A stretch of 64,000 nt of DNA from Schizophyllum amplum (taxonomy: Eukaryota > Basidiomycota > Agaricomycetes > Agaricales > Schizophyllaceae), in contig VDMD01000045.1 in assembly GCA_007026445.1 (NCBI GenBank), positions 1 to 64,000 on the forward strand, read 5' to 3'. A program made the translations under genes and the position numbers. Positions 1 to 11,501 of this stretch are shown piece after piece. Under the pieces are notes generated by a model. The model ran no database searches and was not told the origin of the DNA. It saw only the letters and a list, made by a program, of their open reading frames with translations. Position 1 is the first letter of the stretch. Every line of letters starts with the position of its first letter.

Positions 1-1052
1 CCCAAGTCCACCACTCGCCGCCTGGGAGTCAGAGTGCCTCAGCTTCAAGTTACTGACAAGTTGGTTCTATGCAGGCTCTAGGTCTCCACCTTCGGGCAGG
101 CCGTCACCTTCGGGCAGGCCGTCACCATTTAAGTCAAGTCAGGATATCCCCCTGGTCAGGAGCCAGAGGGTGTGCAGCCGACCTGTCGTCGCCTGGGTGC
201 GGTGCGAACACTACCAAGATGCCGCAACTCATAATGTGCGTTACCTTACAAATGACCACCTCCCCCTCACTGACACGACTGTCTAGGTGCGCACTGACCT
301 TCTGCAGGATAGCACGTCGCTCGAAGGAATTCCTGGCAATGAGCGCGACGCCGGAACAGGTCGGAACGTCACGCAGCGCTTTGCCGGATACGAGAGCCCA
401 TTGTACTATGTAGTGGTCTTCCTCCCTCACTTGCTATCTTGTACCATGTCTATTTGCTACGAGTAATGAGTAACATCTACCTCTACTCGAGAGCACCAGA
501 GAACGTTGAACGATGCTGCGCGCTGCGAAGCGCCAGCCCTGCCAGTGACAGTGATCTACATAATTACCATTTTTGGACCGTATCTACGCGTGCGACGCGG
601 GCCAGGAGCCCGGATGATGTCGATCAAAACTGATGCTCCCTTTACAAGCTGCCCTTGGTCAGCTTACAGGCAGCTTGTAGACTGATCAGAGGGAATTTAT
701 AGACCGAGTCGACGGGCAGACCGTAAATTGTATATAGCAAATATGCGTCCTTCGTCGCGTGCGCGACTTAAAAAAACGCGTCTGGTTCATAAAATCCGAT
801 TACTTTTACTGACGTCGTTGAGTCCGGGACGTGGTGAGGACCGTTCAGGGCCCGTTGCGGTAGATCAGCGTGACAGGGCACCGACAATCCACCGGTCGAG
901 CAACGGAATGCCTGAAAAGTAGATGGTTGCGTTGCGGCGGTTTTGGCGGGGGGAAACCGAGAATGGGATGGATTCCAATCCACCCGAACAGGGCCTTAGT
1001 AAGTGGATTGAGACGCGTACATGAGTTAGTACAACAATGGGCCGGTGTACAA
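1..1052. other. No supported gene; intergenic
   Basis: Short reading frames occur on both strands, but none shows a recognisable domain, signal peptide or convincing splice-linked extension. An 18-bp tandem duplication lies at 87-126. The stretch from about 740 to 1052 is the 3' flank of the minus-strand secreted-protein gene that follows. A gene entering from the left of the window cannot be excluded. Confidence 0.5.
87..126. repeat. 18-bp tandem duplication
   Basis: The unit CACCTTCGGGCAGGCCGT is present twice in perfect tandem (87-104 and 105-122), and the first four bases begin a third copy. It lies in non-coding sequence and is probably replication slippage. Confidence 0.9.
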
Positions 1053-1618
1053 TCAAAGAAACTCAAATCGATCGATACTCCAGTCGACCATGAAGAAATC
1101 GTACACATCCCTCGGATCGTAAAATTGCCAAGTTGCAGTCGTGAGCAGAATGGTGTCGCTTCTGCAGCGCTTGTCGAAGTCGTCACAGACGCCAACGATG
1201 GGCGTGTAAACGCTGGTATAGGGCGGATTCGTCGCTGTGGACACAGGTTAGCCTTCGCAATGCACACGTGACGGGCCGGAAGTTCGGACACAGCAGTCGC
1301 AAGGCAGTTGAACGTTGAGGCCCAAAGACTCACTTGTCGCGTTGATATAGCGGGCAGCATCGTCGCAGGATAGCGAGTATCTGTCCCAGACCTCAGAGGA
1401 CACATATGCGCCCTTCATCATGTACGTCGTCAACTTTCCGCAGGTGCTGAGCGTGTTGTCAGGGGGAAATGAGTGTGCTAAGACGAAGAGGTCAGTCGTT
1501 TTCAGTTGCTCGGAGGTTAAGGGTGAGGATACGCACCGAACCCGCGCGTGACACCCTCAGCCAATTGGATGAAAAATGTAAGAACCAGAGTCAGTAGTGT
1601 GGCTATCCGTAGAGCCAT
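1053..1618 (-). CDS. Small secreted cysteine-containing protein, unknown function
   Basis: Three exons (1618-1537, 1477-1334, 1234-1053) splice in frame to 135 residues. Introns are GT-AG and 59 and 99 bp long. The first 22 residues (MALRIATLLTLVLTFFIQL then AEG) form a clear signal peptide, so the product should enter the secretory pathway. The mature part holds about four cysteines (TCGKL, LSCDDA, VCDDFDKRC), one N-glycosylation site (INAT) and a hydrophobic aromatic C-terminus (DVYDFFMVDWSIDRFEFL). It matches no family I can name. It fits the broad class of small secreted proteins of fungi, some of which are effectors or surface proteins, but that is only inference. It is followed upstream by another secreted-protein gene on the same strand. 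Exon borders were read by eye and agree with the frame. Confidence 0.6.
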
Positions 1619-2105
1619 CGACGTGAGTGCCATCTTGGGTATACGCTTGAAAAAGAGCGACTATGGGCGCCCTGGGCACTGGAGAACTCTTCCTTCGGTG
1701 TGGTAGGAGGCAAAGAGCGGCTGGAGGCAAAGCGGCGAAGTTCAATTGAAGTAATCGCCCTGACGGGCAGCTTGATCAGGAAAGGTACGGAGCCTAACTC
1801 AACATTGTCAGGCACGTTGTCGAGTATTTATTGTCCAACCTGTGTCCAACCCTCGCCAGAGTGGCAGAGCGGTCTGAAGAACAAGGTCTGTTCCACCATC
1901 TGCGTGAGTGGACCACCACATAACCATTCATTCACCTAACAATGAAGAAAAGGCGGGATCATTCACTAAGTAGCAAGGGGAGAAACAACAAGGCATATAT
2001 ATCCAACAACAATACATACTACACGAAACAATCCGATATGAGAGAATAGACACCTTGGCGCAAGACGAACCAGCTTTGTAGTTGTAAGGCTCGACTGCGA
2101 CCAAT
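1619..2105. other. Intergenic, promoter of the small secreted protein and 3' flank of the DUF1996 gene
   Basis: No reading frame with coding character was seen. The region separates two minus-strand genes, so it should contain the promoter of the downstream (lower-coordinate) gene and the terminator of the DUF1996 gene. I could not pick out a specific element. Confidence 0.5.
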
Positions 2106-3710
2106 TTACTCCGGACAATTCCCGTCCATATACATGACAGCATCGTCGGGACCATACTGCAGCGGGTTGCACCTAGGGAATGGACGGCTATAAACTTCCT
2201 CGTATGGACAAGAGATATGAGCCACTCACCCTGGAAGCTTGTCCAGCTTTACGCCCGTACCACCGATGGTCTCGGTAACGACGGGGTCGATCTTACACTG
2301 GTCCGCGACAGCACTGTCCTGGACCGTTAAGTAGCTGCAGGCCTCCGTCGAGCCGTAGCCGGTGTCGTCATTCGGGTTGTCACACTTGTCGATGGCATTC
2401 TGCAGAGGTTCAAGCTCCCATCCGTTCTGGAAGTCACCGTGCCACGAAAGGCCAGTAGGGTCACTGTAGGTCACGTCAATGTCCTTTCATAATGCTGCAG
2501 TGGGCGGACGCACCCAGTGGCGTAGACAAAGGGCCAGCCATCCGACTCGCTCCACCGGTCAGCGAAAGCGTGCACATCCCAAGTGACCTGTCGCGATTTA
2601 GCCACATATTGACCCGCTATCAAGTGGCGTACACACCTCGTACAACAGCTTCAGGAGGCCAACGGGGTGGGTATCGGGGCAAGCGCCGTTATCGAGACCT
2701 GTAAGGAAGGCGACATGCGATTGGTCCGCGGACTCAACATTCTGTGAACGCCGTCAGAGAAGCTGCGCTGTCCGGCTGATCACACCAACATACCTTTCCA
2801 TCCCAGCAAGCCGGGAAATGAATACGAGCGTTGAGACCGGACTCGCAGTCGGTAGTGGGGAATCCGTATCCTGGAGACCGTGTCAAACATGCACGGCAAG
2901 TACAAATTATCTGCCATACCATCGTAGCCGTCTGCGCTACCGTAACGGAGGCAGGAATAGAACTGAGCGCGCTCCGAGAGAGCCTCCTGCGAAGAATCGT
3001 CCAACGCATACTTGGTACCGCGTCTGGTAGGGTTACCCGAAATCATCTTGAAGCCCTCGGGGAAGGCCTTGAGACCGGCACCACCGTTCCTCGCGTCCTC
3101 GTCGCCTCGGTTTTGGTAATAGATGAGCAGTCCACCGTTGGAGACTTCCTCGAATTTGCCGTCGGCAGGGTCCTTGAAGTAAAGCTTGGGGAACCCTGTA
3201 TGCAGGCGTCAGATCGAGGAGGTTCAGGATCAACGGACTGAATTCGTACAATAGTTGGTCTTGTCCTGCAAGGGGTGAGCATATACTCAACGCCCGTAAG
3301 TGCAGGGAAGCTTACCTCGACGACCTTGCAGGAGGTGCACTCCGAGTCGAGGAGCGAATCGTATGTGGCGTTCGCCGCGAAGTCTAGATAAGCGTCAGCG
3401 CGGAATACCAATGTCGTGGGAGGCGCTGCGCGTACTTGAGCCTCCGTGAATCGTCTGTTGAAAGAAGTCGTCAGCGGCGGCCTCCCTGGAAAGGGCCTTG
3501 ACGTACATGAACGTGGTTGGAAGGAATCTGGCCGAAGTTGATGATAGGATCTATTCTTTCTGCGCGCCGTTAGCATTGGTAGTATATATGGTCAAGAAAT
3601 GATGGGCACTCACCGGAAACCAGTGGCGACGTGCAGGCGACGCGGAACCACGCATGGGCCCCGCCGAAACCAGAAGAAACGAGCGCAGAAGTGAAAAGGA
3701 GCGAAAACAT
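2106..3710 (-). CDS. DUF1996 domain secreted protein
   Basis: Read across about seven short introns, this gives a signal peptide (MFSLLFTSALVSSGFGGAHA) followed by a full DUF1996 domain. Diagnostic blocks in order are RIDPIINFGQIPSNHVH, TIHGGSN, CTSCKVVEDKTNYW, GGLLIYYQNRG, EGFKMISGNP, CLRYGSADGYDG, GFPTTDCESGLNARIHFPAC, GACPDTHPVGLLKLLYE, and SWHGDFQNGW. The last exon ends CNPLQYGPDDAVMYMDG before a TAA stop. DUF1996 proteins are abundant and secreted in Agaricomycetes, and their biochemical role is not established. The start is fixed by the signal peptide, with a TATA-like box about 40 bp upstream. The domain order is complete and I see no disruption. Exon borders are manual; the 48-bp intron inside the block before GFPTTDC is the least typical. 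Confidence 0.88.
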
Positions 3711-3747
3711 GGCGACGGGACCTGCGTACAACCATCGCCCGTGCCCT

Positions 3748-3758
3748 CCTTATATATG
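3748..3758 (-). promoter_or_regulatory. TATA box of the DUF1996 gene
   Basis: The minus strand reads CATATATAAGG, ending 38 bp before the DUF1996 start codon. The match to a TATA box is strong and the spacing implies a very short 5' leader. It is supported only by sequence and position. Confidence 0.5.
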
Positions 3759-4151
3759 CGCGGATGTGTTTGGGACCGTGGCACCACGACGACGATCTCT
3801 CTATGAAGCCCCGATGGCATCGCATCCGCCCGCACCCAGACACTGCACCGTAACGATGCGGAAGTGCCACTGTCGTGTACGATCTGCTGCCCAGCGACGG
3901 CTCAGCAGTCTCAGACCTCCCTCGGGATCAGCAATATCAGAGCCTGCACGCTGCATCTGCGCACGACACAATAGCCGCTGTAGGCAAGCGAGGGGGCGGC
4001 GTGATGAAGCCAGTAGCGGGCGTCGCAAATCAATTGTGCGCGGTTGGCAGCCCCTATATGCCGCAGGTGCGTCAATATCGAGCTTTCAGGGGAGGTACAA
4101 GAGGCGTGGGAATCAGCAAGGGGGAAGGACATACATCGCCCTGTGTCATTA

Positions 4152-4532
4152 GAGTGTATTCGCCCATGCATAATTTCTTTTTCAACATGCCAAATCAAAA
4201 TTGAGTACTCAAAAGCTCTCGATATATAAGTAGCAAAATTCGGAGCAAAAGGAGCGACGAGATGCTCAGCTTCACGATGTCGGTCGGCCTAGGAGAGATA
4301 TTGTCGCGATCGGACGGTGCAGAAGGGACCGCAGGGGTCCCAGATGCACCCCACCGACGACCTCGAAGTTCCGACGTGGTGCCCTTGCTAGGGAAGGGAC
4401 GCAAGCAGCTTGACCCTACTGCCAATTTTGCAAGTACAAAGTCCAATGTTGTAGTAGAACTTGCCTATGTTACCAAACCAATTATTCACCTTTGGATTTT
4501 GGATCATACTTTTTGCATAGGCGAATACACTC
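4152..4532. mobile_element. MITE-like element, copy 1 (TA target duplication)
   Basis: This 381-bp element has inverted ends: left GAGTGTATTCGCCCATGCA, right (reverse complement) GAGTGTATTCGCCTATGCA, 18 of 19 identical. It is flanked on both sides by the dinucleotide TA (4150-4151 and 4533-4534), the target duplication of Tc1/mariner-type and pogo-type transposons. It has no coding capacity, so it is a non-autonomous miniature element. Its ends and subterminal parts match the second copy 235 bp away, which makes chance unlikely. Confidence 0.85.
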
Positions 4533-4766
4533 TATTCCCTTCACTTTGAATGCTGCCCCGAGTGCGTTCACAGCCCAGTCGTGAAGACGGCGTCGATAGG
4601 CCACCTGTAGACCGCACGGCACGCAGGAAAAGCTAATCACATGTCCCAAAGATCCTCGAGTCGCATGAGGACAAGAGGTCGGTAAGCAACAAGGAGCGCG
4701 GTCCATATATTGGGATGGGAGTAACAGAGCCTGCGAGAGCTATTGAATGGCATATTCCCCTGAATA

Positions 4767-5158
4767 GGGCGTATTCGCTAGTGCATAACATCACTTTGAA
4801 GATTCCAAAACAAATTGGAGTACCCCAAAATTGTCGATGCAAACTTATACGACTTTGAAGCCAGGAATATTAGTAGGGTGTTGGCTGGATGTTGGCAGGC
4901 GCTTCAGAAGGCCCAACACAAACGCGAAACACGCCCAAAGGCGGCCAGAGTATGCTGACGGCCTCCCTGCCAGAGCCTGCGCTCGAAAGCCGAAGTCCTG
5001 ACGCGCTGTTCAGGCTGAGGAACGTCAACGGCCTGCTCGACGTCCTGTATCACTTCGTAAGTTAACAAATCAATTTCGTGGCATATGTTCCTTTCTTGCT
5101 GAACTAAACCCGTATCTTTGGTTTTTGGATCATGCTTTTTGGATGGGCGAATACGCCC
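4767..5158. mobile_element. MITE-like element, copy 2 (TA target duplication)
   Basis: This 392-bp element has ends GGGCGTATTCGC (left) and the exact inverse GCGAATACGCCC (right), flanked by TA at 4765-4766 and 5159-5160. The left end continues with a GTGCATAA block followed by an AAATTGGAGTAC block; copy 1 has close equivalents at the same spacing. The right ends share TTTGGATTTTGGATCAT-like sequence. It is non-coding and belongs to the same family as copy 1, but is diverged in the middle. Confidence 0.85.
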
Positions 5159-5260
5159 TAATGTGGAAATTAGGTCGCCCACTCGTCTCTGACGATAGAT
5201 TATCAGTAAATGATACACAACAAACGATACAGTACAAGCAGTGGTGCAAAGCGCATTCTT

Positions 5261-7971
5261 TCAACCAATATCGTCAGGGTCCCGCTTCCTCTTCATGTCC
5301 CGCGTGACTTTGTGTTGCGCCGACTCGTGCTTGGCAAGCTCGACAGACACCTTGCTGACGGGGCTCTTCGAGATTTCTGGGTGCAAGAGTCAGTACAATT
5401 GGACCTGAAGAAAAGGGCGATAAAATCGACGTACCTTGCTTGAGATCGTACATCACCTCATCGTCTTCGTTCGTCAAGAACGTGATCGAGATACCCATCT
5501 TCCCTGCACGACCGGTACGACCTAGATTATCCGTTGTGAGTTAACATCTCCTGACTTTGAATGAGTTCCGCACCAATACGATGCACGTATGCCTCGATCG
5601 TGTTCGCCATCTGGAAATTGACGACCAAGCTGACGTCCTGGACGTCGATACCACGACCGGCAAGGTCGGTGGCGACGAGAATATCCGCCTCTCCAGAACG
5701 TAGTGCGGCGAGGGCCGCCTCGCGCTGCTCTTGATTCTTTCCTGAGTGCAGCGTGGATGCCGACCACTAAGATGATTTGATCAGCAGATGCGGTAAACGA
5801 TGTGAGCTCACGTACCCCGGCGCGGCTGAGGTCTTTGGCAACCATGTCCGCCATCTTCTTCTGGTTGACGAAGACAATGATGGGTGATGCGTACTGCCCG
5901 CTGTTGAGTATCTCGAGCAGACGATGCCTGTGATGTCAATCAGCACAAGGGCACGAGGAAACGAGGGAAAAGCCCACTTCTTCTTCTCGTCTCCATTGAC
6001 AAACTCGACCCGCTGCTCGACGGTGTCGACCGCGCGGCCAGCCTCGCCGATGGTGATGATCGCCGGCCTACGCAGATACTTACGCGCCAGCCGTTCGACA
6101 GCGGGCGGCATCGTTGCGCTGAACAGCGTCGTCACGCGCGTACGGCCCTTCTTCACCAGCTTCATGCGCTGCTCACCGTCGATCATCATCGTGTGGTCGT
6201 CGTGGCGCTTGCGACTGTCGTCCACGACCATCATGTCGCCCGCTTCTTCGCCCACCATCGTCTCCGCGGGCAGCTGGTCGAGGATGAAGTTCAAGTCGGG
6301 CTCGAAACCGAGGTGCACCATTCGGTCTGCCTCGTCCATGACGACGTAGCGGCACTGGCTGAGGACAAGAACATGACGTTCAAGGACATCCTTCAGGCGA
6401 CCAGGCGTGGCGATAATAATTTCGGCGCCCTCACGGAGGTTGAACTGCTGCTCTTCAACCGCGCGCTGTAGTCGAAGTCAGGACAAGAGAAGGACTGAGA
6501 GGTTATGTACTTACACCACCAACGATGGACACACAAGTGAACCCAAGACCGCTGGCAAATTTGCGCGCCTCCGACTCGATCTGCTGTGCCAATTCACGTG
6601 TGGGTGCAAGGATGAGAGCGAAAGGTCCCAAATGTCGGTTCTCATCCGTGAGCGGTGCAAGCACAGAGATGAAGGCGAGAAGCGGTATGACGAAGGCCGC
6701 GGTTTTACCGGAACCTGTAGAACTTTGAGGACACTGTCAAGTCCAGTCCAGTCCAGCGGACACACCTGTCTCGGCGATACCGATGATATCACGGTTCTGC
6801 AACCCAATAGGGATGGCCTGCCGTTGGATAGGTGATGGCTCCTTATATCCAACTGTCTCAATAACCTCCAAGATGGTAGCGGGGATGTCTGACTCCGCCC
6901 AGGACCGCAAAGGGTGCGGTATTTGCCCTCCACGAGCCGCAATACTGAAGTCTTCGCGGAAGATACGCCAGTCGCGCTCCTTCATTTCGTCCAGCGCCTT
7001 CTCCGACCAGTGTCGCTCGTCTGTGCCGCTCTTCGCTGCGCGTCGCCGCTCCATTGGGTCCGCGTGATGATCCTCGCGCCCCGCGCCATCCATGCCTGCG
7101 ACGCGTCCACGCCCGAACATGAGCGCGCCACCCGCCTGCCCGGCAGCCGCAGGCGGAGCAACGCCCGCAGCAGTGTCGTCCTGCGCATCCCAATCGAACA
7201 CGAACTTGCGGTCGTTCATTTTGCGAATCTTGCGCTTCTTGCGATCGACACCGAGGTACCGCGAGCGAATGGCGGACAGGTCGGAAGTTGTCAGTTGAGG
7301 CGTGTAGGACGCGTTGAGGTCGTTGTCGGCCTGGGAAGGGGAGGCGCCGTCAGCTGACCCAGGGACGGGGGGCGGGGGCATGGAGCCTGAGGGTTTGCCG
7401 CGGTCGGCGCGTGGACCGGTTGGGACATTGTCGAAGCTGTTGTCTGGCCGTCGCTCGCGGGTATCCCGGTCCCTGGCATCGCGTTCTCTGGCATCACGGT
7501 CTCTTTGGTCCCTGTCTCTGTCTCTGTCCCGGTCGCGGCCTCCTCGGTATCCGCCACGGTCCCTCCGTGAACGGTCGCGGTCGCGGTCTCTGTCCCGGTC
7601 ATCGGGACGTGAAGAGTATCGGTCGTCAACTGTGTCTCGTCTTCAATTCATATCGTGCATGTGAGAATGGTATCACGCACATCTACCACTGCCGGTTGCG
7701 CGGCGGACCTCTTCTGCGCGACGCTCAAGCTCCTCGCGCTCCTTGCGCGCACGCTCTTCCTTGTCCTTGCCCTCGCGGATCTCTGCTGCACGCTTAGCTA
7801 TAGCAAGCTTGGCACGCTCTTCTTTGGAAAGGAATTTGGGCTTGAAGGTCAGCTTGTGAGTTTGATGTCAAGAGCCGGGAGAGAGGTGCTCACCTTGGCC
7901 GCGGCTTCTTTCTCTGCGCGCTGCTTCTGCAGCAGCGACTCAATGGACAGTGGCTCTGCCTTGCTAGCCAT
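5261..7971 (-). CDS. PRP28: Pre-mRNA-splicing DEAD-box ATP-dependent RNA helicase PRP28 (DDX23-like)
   Basis: This nuclear helicase displaces U1 snRNA from the 5' splice site so that U6 can pair, during tri-snRNP engagement. The N-terminus ([17 protein letters not shown]) is charged, then an Arg-Asp repeat region is encoded around 7410-7620. Next comes the family-specific stretch with [15 protein letters not shown] and [20 protein letters not shown]. Helicase motifs follow: Q motif ([18 protein letters not shown]), Walker A split by an intron (AETG then SGKT), [20 protein letters not shown] ([16 protein letters not shown]), SAT (LFSATMPP), [17 protein letters not shown] and [11 protein letters not shown]. 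The protein ends [10 protein letters not shown] before TGA. Between DEAD and SAT there is an acidic, Met-rich insertion (about 45 residues) that is also typical of PRP28. About eight introns of 40-60 bp are implied and all junctions I checked keep frame. It is not linked functionally to its neighbours. Confidence 0.95.
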
Positions 7972-8475
7972 CGTGCAAAAGGGGGTCAACCTGGCGTCTG
8001 ACTTTCCGGAGACACGGCTGTCGTACTTGACGATGAAGGTGAGAGGAAAGTCGCGAAGTCAGCGCTAGCCATCGCACGTGGCTACATCACACTTCCCAAA
8101 AAGGTTGAAGGACCATCGACTTCACTTTGGCGCCGACCGTTCAAATGTTCACACAAAGAGCCCTCTATGATCCATGTTTATCAGAGCTGCTACTGAAAGA
8201 ACCATAAATGCTCGTCAGCCAAATTAGACAAGACACGGGCATTGCATTAGTGAGGGGATTCACTGCCGCGTTTAGCTCGTATTCCATGGATAATGGGTCC
8301 CGGTATGTGCTCAGAAGGACTGGGACCTGTTTCTAGCTAGCCAGTGGGAACAGATTGGAGCCACATGCTATCATGTTTCCCTTCCCTCGCCACACTTCCA
8401 TATCTTCAAGTATAAAATCGCACTGTTCCTCACTTCGCCACACAGCCGTGTTCTTGCCCCCTACCTTCGATCGAC
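7972..8475. other. Divergent intergenic region between PRP28 and the membrane-protein gene
   Basis: About 500 bp lie between two divergently transcribed genes, so both promoters should be here. A TATAAAA at 8411-8417 faces the plus-strand gene. No coding sequence was seen. Confidence 0.6.
8411..8417 (+). promoter_or_regulatory. TATA box of the WW-like membrane-protein gene
   Basis: A perfect TATAAAA lies 58 bp upstream of the ATG at 8476, followed by a CT-rich leader, which is a common layout for fungal start sites. Support is by sequence and position only. Confidence 0.5.
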
Positions 8476-10887
8476 ATGAGCGACCCTACTCCCTCCACGG
8501 ACACGTCGCCTACGGACCAGAGTGCCCCATCCACTGTAGTGGGTGACTCGTCCGGACCACCTGCACTGTACCCTGCCTCATCCATGCTCACTGACCCCGC
8601 CCACTTCGTTTCCTGCGCACCCGGTATTTCTCTGCCCAGCCTCTCACTCGCTTCGTTCTCGAAACATCGCGTTCTTCCTATATCCCCGTCCAACTATTCG
8701 CGCCGTCGTCGCAGACAGTGTGGCATGTCAGTATCCATCCCATCGTCATGGACATGTTGCTAACATGACGGCCAACAGTCCCCGAGGTGTAACACCTCTT
8801 CGCATACCTCCAGGCCGAGTACAATACCCTCTGTCTGTCATCACCGTCACTCTGCTTTGCTTGTACTCACTGGTGCCAGGTACGAGCGTCAAAGTCAAGT
8901 AGGAGACTGCTGGGAGGCTATCGAACATCCAGAAGGGCTGCTCTATTTCACCTGGAATGAACGCGTACGTCCCTGCGCGTCGATATCCTAAGAAGTACGT
9001 TGATTCGAGTTGAACAGCGTATCTACACCGAGGCCGACATGGGGAATCTCGACGCTGCTGCCGACATCTATCTAGCTATCGCTGCCATCGACGACTTCCT
9101 CACCTCACATAAGATTGCATGGCCCGTAGGCGACGTCGACCTTGTCCTCGACCTGTACCCCGACGAGTACGTCTACGCCGACAGCGTCTGTAGCCATAAC
9201 AGCGTTGAATGTGGCTTCTTGGACGGAGAGTGCCGGAGCATCGAGAAGTACTTCAAGGGCGCGTGCGGTTACTACTTCGTGCACCACGAGACGCGCGCGG
9301 TCTTCTGGTTCGACGACCTCCCGGCCTCGACGATCCCGCACTGCGCGTGGGTGCCGGTGGAGGCTGCGGCACATCTGAGGCATGCGATACAAGCACAATA
9401 CTGGTAAGGGGGTCGCGCGGACGTATGTGGTTGGTACAGCTGACTTCCTTGTAGGAGTCACTGCGCTTTCTTCCCTGACTGCCGGCCCTGCGATCGTGTA
9501 CTGCTTGCTGAGCTGCACGCCTTGGTCGCCCATGCGCACGGGGATCGCATTGTCTATACTCAGTCAGCTGCAGGTCCTTGGGGCAGAGAACAGCTCGATC
9601 GCCTGCTTCCTCTCCTGAGTAGCCTTTCCGGTGCGTCTATAATCGGTCGGGCGGACTTATGACATGCTCAATATACTGACGGTAAATAGACTTCGGCGGT
9701 GCGGGCCTTGGCTGCGCTCGTATCGTGTTCGAATTTATGGCCGAGCATGGTGAGCCCATTGTCATAGCTTTCTGTCCATCCTTCCGTTCTCTATAAAGGT
9801 ACTAATTATATACTGACACGGCCGTGCAGCTATCCAGCGCTTCGTGCTGTTCTACGGGCAGCCCTCTGTCAAATTCCAAGCCAACAAGTCCCCATACGCG
9901 GCACAAGAGGCATATTTCTCCTGGCCCTTCCACGTCGCGCGCTTCCTGCTGTTCTTCGTCACAGACGTATACATGCGCGATCTAGACGAGCTAGGCCGTG
10001 ACGCGCCGCTGCAGAACCACGAATGGATAGCGTTCATGGAGAAGGCGATGACGGAGTGGCAGGAAATCACGCTTTATGTGAGTATTGGCGGACGTACGTG
10101 TGCGAGCGCTGACTTTCCTCAATACGTGCCTTCATCGACCTGGTTCAACAGAACACCGTCCTTCTGAACGCGAACATAGCACTGTTGACCATTCAGTCCG
10201 TCGACACGGATGGTTTGGAGCGACACACGCCACTGCAGATGCTTAGCTACGCGTCTGTCATGTCAAGCGTGTGCGGGCTCGTCATCGGAATACTACTCCT
10301 TCGGCGGCACCGCACGAAAGCAGTCCAAGACAACATAGAGGCGGTGAGTGGACTCAATATACCCCCGCCAGGCATGCGTACACTCATACACGGATATTCA
10401 GCTAGGCTACCTCGCATCCCAGTATGACGAGAACACCGGCTATGGGCTTTTGTCTATCTTTTATAGCCTGCCATTCGCGTGCTTAATGTACAGGTACGTC
10501 GTATCACGTCCGCTCCTCTTTACTCGCCTCATCCCAATAATCCTATCATCCAGTACCCTCGCCTTCTTCTCCGCCTTCCTCTTCATGGGCTTCCAGCGCT
10601 GCACTCCCGCACAAGCGGGCGCCCTTGCCGGGCTCGTTGTCCTGATGCTCGCTGTCATCGTGTGGTTCCTCGCTCGCACATGGCGCACGCCCAACGCGCC
10701 GCGCAGCATGACCGTGGCTGCGAGGGTGGTCTTTGTCGTGAAGAAAGCCCGCGCGTTCTTCCTCCGGCTGGCGGGTCGCGCCGGCACGTTTGTGCGGCCT
10801 GTGATGAGTCGATGGCATGCACGCGCGAGGCTGCCTCAGCGACAGCAAGTTCGCGTTGCGGGTGCCGGTGAAGGGCAGCCTGTTTAG
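8476..10887 (+). CDS. WW-like domain membrane protein, Agaricomycete family of unknown function
   Basis: The N-terminus is Ser/Thr/Pro-rich (MSDPTPSTDTSPTDQSAPST). Then comes a WW-like block (GDCWEAIEHPEGLLYFTW), a conserved core (RIYTEADM; DVDLVLDLYPDEYVYADS; CGYYFVHHETRAVFWFDDL; AHLRHAIQAQYW) and a region ending in C-terminal hydrophobic segments. Three or four probable transmembrane helices are visible, e.g. SYASVMSSVCGLVIGILLL, ASTLAFFSAFLFMGF-type and AGLVVLMLAVIVWFLA. A basic tail (RARLPQRQQVRVAG) ends at 10887. From general knowledge, Agaricomycete genomes carry many copies of this architecture and the role is unknown. About ten short introns are needed. The two 5'-most exon borders (8730-8890) are uncertain. 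The second WW aromatic/proline signature is weak, so ligand binding is not assured. Confidence 0.75.
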
Positions 10888-11501
10888 GCGCGACGGCGAG
10901 GCGTGAAGTGGCCCTCGATGCTTGCAGCTTTCCTTTGCTGCGTTTCTGCACGAACTCGTATACGCGCTCTTCGATTGCAATGTTCCTAGGTCTTGAACTT
11001 GAGCTAAGCTATGTCCACCCATACGCCTGTATTTGTATACTTAGTGTACCAGTAAAATTGAACTGGATGTCCGAATGCGACGCTTTAACACGGTCCTGCG
11101 ATGTACGTCAAATTTGTACGCATCGACTTCGACATAGGCAAAGGAGGGAAAATATTGTAGCCGGTAGCCTCGAAAAGCAATGCGTAAATGGACAGTAAAG
11201 ATGATTGACGGCAATGGGATGATGTGAACGGCGTGCTGTAGAACGGATAGAGAGCGTGAACGTAGATAGTAATGTGATAATGTGAAGCAAGAGCGGTGGG
11301 GGAGGTTGTAAGCGGTATCGTGACTGTCATGTAACTGTCATGCGGGAGCGGGTCGTCGGAATGGTGTTGTACTGTTGGTCCTTCGGCAGGAAGACGGTGT
11401 GCGTGCGAGTGACCATGATAGTCGTCGTGCGTGAAGTCGTCGCGCGCGGGTCATCGTCGACGGCAGCGCCAGAGTCAACCGTCAGCCGCGCCGTTTGCGT
11501 T
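10888..11501. other. Convergent intergenic region
   Basis: This is the 3' flanks of the plus-strand membrane-protein gene and the minus-strand HMG-box gene. Nothing coding was recognised. AT-rich blocks around 11030-11060 and 11140-11160 could hold polyadenylation signals. Confidence 0.5.

Larger units (their letters stand above)
3711..5260. other. Gene-free region carrying two miniature transposons
   Basis: About 1.5 kb separates the divergently placed DUF1996 promoter from the 3' end of PRP28. No coding frame was recognised. Two related terminal-inverted-repeat elements (4152-4532 and 4767-5158) fill about half of it. Confidence 0.7.

Noticed and set aside
2880..2930. Frameshift in the DUF1996 gene before GFPTTDC
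   Set aside because: A 48-bp intron from GTATGG to TCCAG restores phase and gives the expected family sequence, so no damage is needed.
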